This document shows, piece by piece, positions 21,760 through 32,152 of a stretch of 64,000 bases of DNA (the stretch's first letter is position 1; every line of letters begins with the position of its first letter). Both the position numbers and the translations under genes were made by a program. The notes beneath the pieces are model-generated. The model was not told the DNA's origin, made no database searches, and worked only from the letters and a program-made list of their open reading frames with translations. The stretch comes from Rutidosis leptorrhynchoides (lineage: Eukaryota > Streptophyta > Magnoliopsida > Asterales > Asteraceae): NCBI RefSeq assembly GCF_046630445.1, contig NC_092340.1, forward strand, positions 38,688,501-38,752,500. The letters are read 5' to 3'.

Positions 21760-23060
21760 CTAAGAAAGCAATTTTGACATCACGAAACCATACTCAGTGA
21801 CGGTTTTGGTACCTTGTTTTGCCGCCATTGTTTTTACCTTAACGTCATACACTTGTGCTGCATCTTTTGCTTTCGAGTAGGTTTAATGGATTGACTCCCA
21901 TACGTCTTTTGCACTTGATAAAAACATACATGTATCACTAAATTATGGGGTCATAGAATTCCGAAAAAATTGCACAGTTGATCACTCATGTTTACTCTAA
22001 ATTTCATATTAGCCACTAATGTTTATTTTGAACATAGTTGGTCACTTAAGTATACAAAAGTTTCATGGTTGGTCACTCTTCAAATTTTTTTTTAAAAAAA
22101 TTCTATCATGTGAGGGTATAATCGTCTTCATAAATTGCAGCTTTGCATCTTCATCACAATACAAGACCGGACATTACAAAACTTAAAATTTCTGTCAAAA
22201 AAAATTTCATCACCATGAAATTAAAATGAAAAGTAAAAGTTCGAGTTCTCTGTGTTATTTTAGAGTTCGAGTTTCGAAGTCAAAGTTCGAGTTCAAAAGT
22301 CAACTTCATCTTCATGATTCAAATTCGAGTTCTCTGTGTTATTTCAGGTTTAGTTGTTGATTGTCGAGTGTAAGGAAAATGATTTGAAACATAATTCATG
22401 AAGGATTCAAAGTCTAAAACGCCTCATATCTCGATTTCAATTTTTGGTGTTCATTGTGAAGTTCTTCACTTTTTTTTTTTTTTTTTTCCTGCATATTTGA
22501 TGAAGTTCTTCACTAGTCTTAAATGATTTTGCATATTTGATGATGTTTTTGTTTAGTTTTACTTTTGATTTTAATTTCATGGTGACGAAATGAAATTTTT
22601 TTTGAAAGAAATTTAAGTTTAATTATAGGGTTTTGTTCTTGTGTTCTTGTATTGTGAAGATGCAAAGACAATTTATGCAGGGAGCACAAAGTGTGTGGAC
22701 GATTATACCCTCACTTGATAAAAAAATTTTTGATAGAAATTTGAAAGGGTAACCAACCATGGAACTTTTGGATACATGAGTGACCAACCATGTTCAAAAT
22801 AAACATTAGTAGCTAACATGAAATTTGGAGTAAACATTAGTGACCAACGGTGCAATTTTTTCTAGAATTCCACAACCATGCCATAATCATGAGTCATCTT
22901 CCTCCCATTTTTCATCTTTCTTACTCTGTCCTTCCCCTGTGATATGACGATCTTCCCTCTCCCTTTGAGTATAGTGCGAACTAACTGAGTACTCAAGGAA
23001 ACTCTTTCCATCAAGCTTAGACGATGCGTGAATGTTCTGTAGTTCTCGGGGTAATGCGTG
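21760..23060 (-). pseudogene. Relic copia gag, minus strand, split by a MITE
   Basis: The minus strand shows KLDGKSFLEYS and an EKWEEDD-type stretch (about 22880-23020). After removing the insertion at 21963-22862, the next part matches UBN2 gag in shifted frames: AKDVWESIH, TYSKAKDAAQVYDVKVKTM, AAKQGTKTVTEY (about 21765-21935). Stops and frameshifts are frequent. No pol follows, so only a 5' fragment of the element survives, with its primer-binding site and LTR to the right. Confidence 0.6.
21963..22862. mobile_element. Mutator-type MITE, 900 bp, 9 bp TSD
   Basis: Terminal inverted repeats start gaaaaaattgcac and end gtgcaattttttc. Homology between the arms extends more than 200 bp inward, with the paired inner strings aatttcatcaccatgaaatt / aatttcatggtgacgaaat. 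Flanked by tagaattcc at 21954-21962 and 22863-22871. Long inverted repeats and a 9 bp duplication are typical of MULEs. There is no transposase frame, so it is non-autonomous. Confidence 0.87.
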
Positions 23061-23211
23061 TTAGTTTGAAGACTTTGATCTAGGATTTCTGGTTTACCAG
23101 TCCATGATTCATTGAGGAATAATCGGAAAGAAAAAGAAATCCAGCAATGAAGGCTTGGAATAAGAATGCAACAAAGAAGGTTGCTAATGAAAAATCTCAG
23201 AATTCGCTTTT

Positions 23212-23225
23212 GGCTTCTGATACCA
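23212..23225 (-). other. Primer-binding site of the relic copia
   Basis: Minus-strand TGGTATCAGAAGCC, close to the initiator tRNA-Met consensus, between the gag relic and an LTR-like sequence. Confidence 0.6.
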
Positions 23226-23445
23226 TATTAAGAATTGAAGAGGAAAATTATTTTCTTATACATTCAAGAATTACAAGATGTGTATTTATACACCAGAACA
23301 TACAAACTTCCCTAATCTAAAATATACAGGGAATCATAATCCCAATATACAAAGGATCCTCTTAATTAAATCAAATCATCTATAATCCCAAAATATATTG
23401 AGGATATCCCTATGCAAAAGGTGGTGATATTTACTTGTTTTTAAT
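23226..23445 (-). mobile_element. LTR-like fragment of the relic copia
   Basis: On the minus strand it carries a TATA-like gtataaatac, followed about 60 bases later by the LTR end next to the primer-binding site. Its outer end cannot be fixed. To its right (23446-23704) I recognise nothing. Confidence 0.45.
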
Positions 23446-23704
23446 AGCTGACGTCAGATCTTTTTCAAATCATTGTGGTCATGAGTTATGAAGCAGTAAG
23501 GACTCCATAGAAAGACAAAATCTTGTTTGAAAATCCCTTAAAAATGGAAAATTTTATGTGGTCATGCCTATGAGAGATCAGTACACAAGTGGTCTGAACT
23601 GTCGAAATTAAAGAGATTTTACAGGAGACTTTATGGGTATGATGATATTACACAGGCTGGCAAAGAATTCCTCTTAAGAAAGGACTCAAAAGAGATAGAC
23701 ACTA

Positions 23705-24608
23705 TGTTGGAGAAAATATGGATTAGTGGGTAAAGAATCAACAACCGGATTGATACTAGAATCGTGTGAACACTTTCTTAATAGAGTATTTCGACCCACT
23801 TGGTCACGGGTTACACGAAATCATTATTAGGATAAGACTAGTATGAACAATCGTCTTGACCAAAAGATAATTGTTACTTGCAATTGTAGATTGTATAATC
23901 TGTAAGTTTTGTGTTGAAAGTGTGTTAGACATGTTCAAAATCTGGAACATTGTGTAAAAATGTCTAACCCTTCATATGGAAATGAATCCATATATTTATA
24001 ATGGATCAAAAGGTGTCTTTGAAGAGTCATACCTTTTCATATGAACCCACATAATGCTTGGAATGTCACACCCATGTATTTGTGCTTAAACAAGTCCAAA
24101 TACATGAAAAAACCGTTCATAAATGTCCTGGAACAACCCCATAACGTTTTGGGTTCAAATGTGCCTTTCGGGTTAAAAATGCACCTTTTCAGCGAGTTTA
24201 GTGTTAAGCCGCGCCGAGGGTCCAGGAGCCGCGCCGCGGGCTAACAAAGCACATCACTTCCAAAAATGCCAAAACTCTCGAACTCAAAATCACCCTTTAA
24301 GCCACGCCGCGGGCCCATGAGCCGCGCCGCTGCTTAAAGCTACTGCACACCAAAATCAAGTTTAAGCTTATTTTCAAGTGTGTTTAGCCTTTCAAGTCGC
24401 GTTTCGCATTCTTTCAAGTTGCGTTTCGCATTCCTTAAGTTCCAAATGTTATTTCCAAGCTCACTAATATATCCTCAAACCATTTTACACTTTACGAACG
24501 TGTACTCCACACTCCCCAAATCAGTGTAGCGTTTCAATGGTTCGAGCGCTTTCAACTTAGCAATTCAATCAACTAAAATGACGTTGGATCATGCTAAAAT
24601 CACCAACA
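23705..24608 (-). repeat. 3' LTR of the decayed copia
   Basis: Starts TGTTGGAGAAAATATGG and ends CACCAACA (904 bp). It contains four GC-rich islands of the type gccgcgccgcggg at 24209-24340 in otherwise AT-rich DNA. Confidence 0.8.
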
Positions 24609-25199
24609 ATTCCCCCCCCTAATTTTAGTATGATCTTTGATTACTAAAATACCAACAAACAGATAACTAGTGCGTAAGTGTAAATGTCACATGGATTGAA
24701 TTTACACATAGTATATTACACGTACAAGAATTCGAAAATCAGGGTGCTCTAATAGTTTGAACCCATCAATTCATTTGAAAACCTGTCGATAATATACACA
24801 CTAGCTCCATACTTTCTACAATTAACCCGACATTATTATAAGCAATGTGTCTCAATCCTCTCATGAACATATCAAAAGCTAAGTCCCAAGCTTTCTTGAG
24901 GCGGCTTAACCTCATGTACATAGGTAGTTTCTTTCAATCTTGCTCCCGCGATGCAATTTTTCAAGACAACTATTAAGAAGTATTTAACTTCAACCTTCTT
25001 TATCTCACGGGACCGAACACATACTTTGGGATCATATATTAAATGTGTTCCAATCTTCAGATAGTAGGCTTTCCTCATTGAATTCAGCTCCTAAACTAGA
25101 ATGGAATTGGGTATCCCACTATGGAAGATCTAAATGGACTTCAATCCCACAACATTAGCCATATTTGCGCACTTCCGGCTAATGCTATTCTCAAGTGAT

Positions 25200-25990
25200 T
25201 TAGTCAAACTTTTGTTGAAACCCAATAAAATCCACATACATCACTTCATTCGTGATAACCTCACGAAACAAAATTTGTCTAAGGCATAAGTGTCTAGACT
25301 CTCACTTGTTAAAATACATGCCTTAGTCAAAGACATCCCATTACTCGGGATCACCATGAGCTTTAATCTCATTCATTATGACCTCAATCAATTTCCATTC
25401 TTCTGCAATCCTTTAAACCAAGGATTTCCAAGTTCTTACCATACCATAAGAAACTTATGAGTACTCAAATCAATTGATTGATTAGTCCTTGCATATGTCC
25501 ACCTTTCACAAGTAATCAATGTAAATCTTTAATTTATACACCCTTGATAATGTATCCACATTATCCTTGTGTACACAATTAATACCATTACATTACATAG
25601 TGAGATTATTATTATAAACATACCCTAGTCAATCTACTTCTAAAACCAAGAAGTAATGACAACAAGTTTATTAAATCCATAATCTCAACATCAACCTTTT
25701 GATCCAAGATACTTCATCTATACCAAGTGTAAAGTCCAACAACTTGTAGATGCAATATCTCATCAATCAATATTAAACTCATTGTAATTTTAATATGCCT
25801 TAAGGATTCACCATTGTGAACTAAACCATAATCCATGGTTGACTTTTACAAGTATTAAAATACTTAAGTCACATCACAATATATTACCCTAGACATCGCT
25901 TGATCTTTTCCAACACCATGCTAAATTGGTCACATGATGTAATCACATACATCATACCACCAATTTCCATAGCATACCGGTATTTAAAAC
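25200..25990 (-). pseudogene. Faint copia RT/RNase H relic
   Basis: Minus-strand readings include YAMEIGGMMYVITS (about 25940-25975) and, about 83 codons on, FTLGIDEVSW (about 25700-25725). These recall the YAS.VGS.MYAM and GGAVSW blocks of copia pol, which are about 87 residues apart in the intact element at 16269-20231. Stops are frequent. Similarity was judged by eye only. Confidence 0.45.
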
Positions 25991-26877
25991 AAATAAGCAA
26001 TATCTAATCCCATTCTATATTAAGACATATTTATTATACTAACTTATACCACCTTGATGAATCATCAGATGGTCATGGACATACTTCATCAATGAATAAA
26101 TATTTCATGGTAATTTTATTTAGTAACAAAAACAGTCACTTCACAATAATGAAAATTATTTTATGACTTTTCTAACGGATTATCACCACCCGTTAAATGG
26201 TATCACAATTGCTATCTATTAAGCCCTTGTTTTACCAACAAGCACAATTATCACCAACCTATGAGGGGGTTCAATGTCAATATACAAAGAATATAATTAC
26301 AACATTCTTTTATTGACATCATTATACTCATGCATATAATTGTACCACCATATTTATAAACCTGAACTAATACAAGAGAAGAGGATCAAAGTTTCTGGCA
26401 ATTAATACCATGTAACCAATTATCTTTTATATCATGTATTGAAAATTAATACATATTGTACATCATGAAAATTGTACAAAGTAGACGAGTAACATCCCGA
26501 ATTAATTGATTTGAATAATGAATTCCATTCAAACCATATTATTAATTCAATCAAACTCAATCCATCACCGTGTCTGTGATTGTAATTGGTTACTTTAGTT
26601 AACATCCATTTGCCAATAGTCATAATAACCATTCGCCAAAAGTTTTCTCTTGAATTAATTTACCATGTACCAATGAGTTTGCAACAAACAGTTCCATACA
26701 CACTTCATTTATACATATAGTTAATTCACAAACTATATATAAATATATATATATATATATATAGTTGTAACCATTCATATACATTTGTGATCGGTTAATC
26801 GTCCAATCGATTAGGCGGTATTTCTATGCAATTTCTAATTAACCGTTTTCTAACAAATATAACCACAAATATCAATT

Positions 26878-27458
26878 TGGCAACCATTATATGCAATACA
26901 ATAATCATGTTCATATAGACATACATGTACAGAATTTTTGGCATATGAAACATAAATCCACCATAACAAAGTATGCATACGGGTGACATCTATATCTCAA
27001 TCTATCACATCATGATTTTAAATTCAAGGTTAATCAGGTTAATCAAGTGGATACTCATGTGAAATCTTTACATGCAGCATATCATTATCATGGTCCATAT
27101 CCATAATATATTAATATCACATATATGTTCATTCATGGATATGATGTACTCCGTATTTAATATCATTTGGCAACCATTATATGCAATACAATAATCATGT
27201 TCATATAGACATACATGTACAGGATTTTTTGGCATATGAAACATAAATCCACCATAACAAAGTATGCATACGGGTGACATCTATATCTCAATCTATCACA
27301 TCATGATTTTAAATTCAAGGTTAATCAGGTTAATCAAGTGGATACTCATGTGAAATCTTTACATGCAGCATATCATTATCATGGTCCATATCCATAATAT
27401 ATTAATATCACATATATGTTCATTCATGGATATGATGTACTCCGTATTTAATATCATT
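26878..27458. repeat. Tandem duplication, 2 x about 290 bp
   Basis: The unit beginning ttggcaaccattatatgc at about 26878 recurs at 27168 and both copies end at atatcatt. They differ by about two positions (a/g change and an extra t in the aattttt stretch), so the duplication is recent compared with the element that holds it. Confidence 0.9.
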
Positions 27459-27683
27459 GAATACTATCAATCATATATTCAAATATAATATAAAGGAAGA
27501 GAGTATGCGTATCTGTAGAATGTATTGACATCCCATTCCCATGTTAGATTGAATATATGATTCCATCATATGAATTTTCTGCCATCTACAAGATCCATTC
27601 ATTCAAAACTTCACACTAATTTGCAAGTTTTCTTCTTCACCGATTCCCCCGGTCTTGATTCATGAACAAATACTCTATTAAAT

Positions 27684-28220
27684 TGTTGGAGAAAATATGG
27701 ATTAGTGGGTAAAGAATCAACAACCGGATTGATACTAGAATCGTGTGAACACTTTCTTAATAGAGTATTTCGACCCACTTGGTCACGAGTTACACGAAAT
27801 CACTATTAGGATAAGACTAGTATGAACAATCGTCTTGACTAAAAGATAATTGTTCCTTGCAATTGTAGATTGTATAATCTGTAAGTTTTGTGTTGAAAGT
27901 GTGTTAGATATGTTCAAAATCTGGAACATTGTGTAAAAATGTCTAACCCTTCATATGGAAATGAATTCATATATTTATAATGGGTCAAAAGGTGTCTTTG
28001 AAGAGTCACACCTTTTCATATGAACCCACATAATGCATGGAATGTCACACCCATGTATTTGTTTAAACAAGTCCAAATACATGAAAAAACCATTCATAAA
28101 TGTCCTGGAACAACCCCATAACGTTTGGGGTTCAAATGTGCCTTTTGGGTTAAAAAGACACCTTTTCAGCGAGTTCAGTGTTAAGCCGCGCCGCGGGCTA
28201 ACAAAGCACAACACTTCCAA
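27684..28220 (-). repeat. 5' LTR of the decayed copia, truncated
   Basis: Matches 23705 onward for about 535 bp. One of the GC-rich units present in the other LTR is missing. It breaks off at cacttccaa, where the LTR at 28221 starts. Confidence 0.8.
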
Positions 28221-28791
28221 TGTTAACACCTATTTCCTTATGAGGTAAGGCTTAGTGTGCCAACACGATACTAGAAGTAATCTAGCTTTAGGTGGGCGAG
28301 TGTTGCCGATTGATGTTTGCTCTTGAAAAATAATCCCTGCAGACCCGGTTCACAAGTATAGAAACTTGTGGGGTGGCTTCATCAATCTGTCGTCCGTAGA
28401 GCGTAGAATTGCTAGTCGGATGACTTCTAGTGAGAGAAAGTGCTAGAGAGAGAGAGGTGAAGTCTCTGCTCTCAAATTTTTCAGAATGTCTGAACCCTGT
28501 AAAATGACGACCCAAGGGGTCTATTTATAGTGTCAGATCCACCGGATTGTTCGAAGACACGTGTCAGATAATGATACGTTCTGTTATTCGTGATCCGAAA
28601 TTTATGCTGAATAGGGTGCTCTCCGTTCAGGGCTTACGCACTAGGCGGCCTTCAGGGCTTACGCATGACGGAGCAGCCTGTACAGCGGAGAACGCTGGGC
28701 GGACAGTCTCATAAAACTGTTGTTCTCAGTGCTCCTGATGGTAATTTTATGCGATCATTATGCCTTTTATACGTGTATACGATAGGATACA
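28221..28791 (-). mobile_element. 3' LTR (571 bp) of a minus-strand Tat-type gypsy element
   Basis: Starts TGTTAACACC and ends AGGATACA. The bases after it (ccattaagtcccccagttt) are a polypurine tract on the minus strand. It is followed by the plus-strand accessory gene at 29211, i.e. antisense to the element, an arrangement known in Tat-lineage elements such as Retand and Grande. A direct repeat cagggcttacgca occurs at about 28627 and 28653. Confidence 0.7.
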
Positions 28792-28990
28792 CCATTAAGT
28801 CCCCCAGTTTAATGACTTAAGCGTTTGAAAAATGTTTAAGTTGTTAAACTTTTGATAACACATTCCAACCAAGTCTTCACGTTTCCCTTTTGCATCGGGG
28901 AGCACATTTACAGGCATTAAATGATAGGCGAAATTTACTGACTTCGTAATGATTGTTTTTACATGGCTATAATACTCCACGCGCCTCCAG

Positions 28991-28998
28991 CTATAAAA
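28991..28998 (+). promoter_or_regulatory. TATA box of the antisense accessory gene
   Basis: ctataaaaag lies about 220 bp before the ATG at 29211. The inverted copy of the gene has tgtaaaaag here, so its TATA box is damaged. Confidence 0.5.
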
Positions 28999-29210
28999 AG
29001 CGTTTCTTCGTATTCACCTTTTAATCATGTCCATACACGTGTGTGGTTGAAAATAAAACCCCCAAAATCACCACCAAGCACAGCTGTCACAACTTTTTCC
29101 TTTTTAACCACCATAAACCCTAATCGAGCATTCACTTTTACAGCTTCCTTCTACAGTGTTCATCTTTTACCATCAATACCTTATTTACTTCCTGTTTCAT
29201 TAAAACCTTA

Positions 29211-30940
29211 ATGTCAGCCATAAAGGATGTTACAGCTATTCATAGCAGAGTAAATGAGAAATATTTGGGCGAGCTACTGCAACATTTTCCTAGATTAGCT
29301 GGTGTTGAACCAATAATTCCTGCAACTAATGCCAGAGCCTGCTCACCACCTCCTAGCAAGGTTGCTATTTATGGCCATTCAATTTTCAATTTTTGTTTGC
29401 GACTGCCATTTACGCCATTCTTTTTAGAAGTTTGCAAGTTCTACGGTGTTGCCGTTGGTCAATTCGAACCAGCATCAATTCAAAAGATTCTTATCTTTGA
29501 AATGTATTGCCACGCAAGGAATATAGAGCCATCTATTCGGATATTTTGCCATTTGGTACGTATAGCATCCTATGAAAAAGATTGGTTTACATTCAACAAA
29601 GTTCACGGATTTCTGAGACTGCACTTGATCATCCCAGTAATGATTGGTACGCTTCATTTATCTTTATAAATGAAGATGCAATTGATGACAAATACTCAGC
29701 TGCTCGAGTTTGGCGTAAATACTTGCATACCGTATCAGTTACCTTTCCAAGACTAAAGAACAAGGAAAACATTTTGTTTAAGAAAATTAAAGCTGAACAA
29801 ATCAACGACATTAAATATGGGGAACACATGCTTTCGTTGACATCTGTAAGCCAGGATTGGGATATCACACAAGGTTATGCCTGTGTTCTTGCTGGGAGAA
29901 AGAGTAAGTGCTTACTTTTGCTATATATGCTTAATAAGATGCTCCCCTTTATTTATCCAATAAACCACTGTGACTTTTAAACTTCTGTAGAAATTACTCC
30001 GCTTACCGCCATGCGATCGTCGTCTTACTCGCAACTTACCTTTACCACTCAGACAATTATTGACGATACTCCCATTCCTGAAGAGGATGCTGTAAGGGAG
30101 GAGGAAGATGAAGAAGAAGAAGTAGAAGACATAGGTATGAACCGAGTTACTTCTAGGGAACGTCGTGCCTCGGGTAATGAGAATGATAACACTAAATTTA
30201 GTAAAATACCAGACCACAACCTGTATTTGTTTTCTTTTAGGCCCAGTACTGGTGGATTTTATAATCCAGACCCTTCTTTATACATTATGCCACCCTTGAA
30301 ATCTTGTGAAACATATTGGAACTCTTTTATAAGTAACAATTTTCCTTTATCTCCAACAGCTAGTGCATCACACCAAGACACTACATTAGTGACTCTTCCG
30401 CCTTCCGCCAAGAGAAGAAGAACTGGTCAAAATCCTCCGTCATCCGCTCACCAAGGAGCTGACACTAGTTCTTCTCAGAAACAAATTACGCTTCCCAATC
30501 TTGATACAAATATACTTTCCTCCTTTTTAAAGGGACCACCACACTCTTACGAGGATTTCATGAATTTTTTGAATGCCATGGTGTGTCCTTCACTAGCCCA
30601 ATTTTTTAGCAGCCTATCTGATGCAGATGCTAAGAAGGTTAAGGCACAAAGTATCATTCTTAACATTGCTTCTGGGTTAAATGACCTTCAACGCCTATCT
30701 GAGTTGCAAAGCAATGAAATCACCACAAATAAGGAACCATCTGCTGAAAAAGAGAAAGTAGCCAAGACTGAACAAGTAGCTACATCCTTAAAGAGGGAAT
30801 ATGATATGATGAAGAGGCTTTATGATAATAGCAACAAACAGAGGGCGGATTATAAGGAACAAGTCAAAGAACTATCCTCCAGAGAAAAGCAACACTTGAG
30901 CAAAATTGATGAACTAGTAAAGGAGAATGAAAAAATACTT
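29211..30940 (+). pseudogene. Tat-element accessory protein (PF04195-like, coiled coil), left copy
   Basis: Exon 1 starts at the ATG at 29211 (MSAIKDVTAIHSRVNEKYLG) and holds a block with KVAIYGHSIFNFCLRLPF...FFLEVCKFYG, like the putative gypsy-type transposon domain PF04195 of plant elements. A 1-base deletion near 29624 shifts the frame relative to the right-hand copy. An 87 bp intron (29904-29990, GTAAGT...TGTAG) joins in phase to exon 2, which is acidic (EEDEEEEVEDIG), Ser/Pro-rich and then coiled coil (QVKELSSREKQHLSKIDELV). At 30940 homology to the other copy stops and the frame runs straight into integrase. It is antisense to its own element. Function unknown. Confidence 0.65.
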
Positions 30941-31552
30941 AAGGAAAAGCTGGGCATAAAGCAAAACTTTACATCTGTTGCTCATCCTCAAGCGAATGGA
31001 CAAGTGGAGGTTACCAACAAAGAAATCGTTGCTAGCATTAAGGCACGGTTATGATTGAGTCAAACTGGATGGGTGGACGAGCTGCCAAATGTGTTGTGGG
31101 CACACCGGACAACGCCAAAGCGGAGCACGGGGGAAACACCTTTCAATCTAGTGTATGGTACAAAGGCAGTAATACCGGCCGAAATATGTGTGCCAACGCA
31201 ACGCATTATGGCATTTGATGTTGAGGCTAATTCTGAAGCATTAAGGGAGAATCTCAACTTGTTGGAGGAAAGAAGGTTGATGGCCGCCATTCGGCAAGCA
31301 GATCACAAGCATAAAATGGCAAAATATTACAACAAGAAAGTGCAGCATGTGCAGTTTGAAGTAGGTGATCTGGTGCTACGTGATAATGAGGCAAGCAGGC
31401 AAATCAAATTTGGAAAGCTAGCCCCAAAATGGGAAGGACCTTATAAGGTCACAAAAGTAAATCAGAATGGATCATACATGCTTGCTGCGCCTTCTGGCGA
31501 GCAATACGAAAGAGCTTGGAATGCAATGAATTTAAAGAAATTTTACGCGTAG
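30941..31552 (+). pseudogene. Tat/Athila-type gypsy integrase C-terminal part
   Basis: Reads KLGIKQNFTSVAHPQANGQV (end of the DDE core), a stop TGA at 31052-31054, then SQTGWVDELPNVLWAHRTTP, TPFNLVYGTKAVIPAE and a C-terminal domain with VGDLVLRDNEA and KLAPKWEGPYKV. This style is typical of Tat/Athila integrases and differs from the chromovirus integrases elsewhere in the window. The first Asp motifs, reverse transcriptase and gag are absent. It should belong to a plus-strand element whose antisense accessory gene is the right-hand copy at 32153-35312. Confidence 0.85.
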
Positions 31553-32152
31553 CACTATATGCATGGACTGCTTGATCAACTGTCAAATGCATGAGACATA
31601 GTCATAAATGTAAAAATTTCTTTAAGAATATGAATAATAGCAATTATTCTTTTGGCAATATTTTTCATAAATTTTATCCGGCCAAGGATTTTTTAGCCCA
31701 GGTGTCACATAGCTGTGTGTCATCCTTACCCGCAGAAAGAAAGATAGCCTTTCGGTGGTAGAAGTGCAATCATACTCAAAATGGTTGTATCGATAGTGAG
31801 ACATGTAGAACTCACTAAAGCATCGAAGCGATGAAACGAATCTACAAAAAATGTCATGACACAACTTATATACACAAAATGCAGAGCAAAACGGATAACG
31901 GACCATGGCGTCCAGCAAAATATTTAAAGGCGAAAATAATTCATAACTTTTCCTCACGAGTTTCATGACGGAAAGCGTATAACGGAGAATATAATTTCAA
32001 TATTTACAAGCATAACGGTTGCAAAGTACAATATCAATATCTTGTGCATTGTTCACTCCAAAAATCTTACTAAATTACAGCATCTTTCTAATAATTACAA
32101 CCAAGTACAATATTAAACGTTATGCAAAACATATGTATATAAACATAGTATT
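31553..32152. other. Spacer between integrase and antisense gene
   Basis: About 600 bp of noncoding Tat-element sequence. A 114-codon minus-strand frame at 31622-31966 has no recognisable features. Confidence 0.4.

Larger units (their letters stand above)
23705..28220 (-). mobile_element. Decayed two-LTR copia element
   Basis: Two LTR copies (23705-24608 complete, 27684-28220 truncated) enclose about 3.1 kb. A run of eight C (24613-24620, purine on the minus strand) beside the left LTR is its polypurine tract, so orientation is minus. Only faint pol similarity remains. The right LTR is cut at 28220 by the next element. Confidence 0.75.

Noticed and set aside
24041-24244. Frames repeated in both copia LTRs (24041-24244 and 28033-28248)
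   Set aside because: They are duplicated because the LTR is duplicated; composition and length do not support a protein.
28963-29211. 82-codon frame just before the Tat accessory gene
   Set aside because: It spans the TATA box and leader of the accessory gene; conservation between the two copies is explained by recent duplication.
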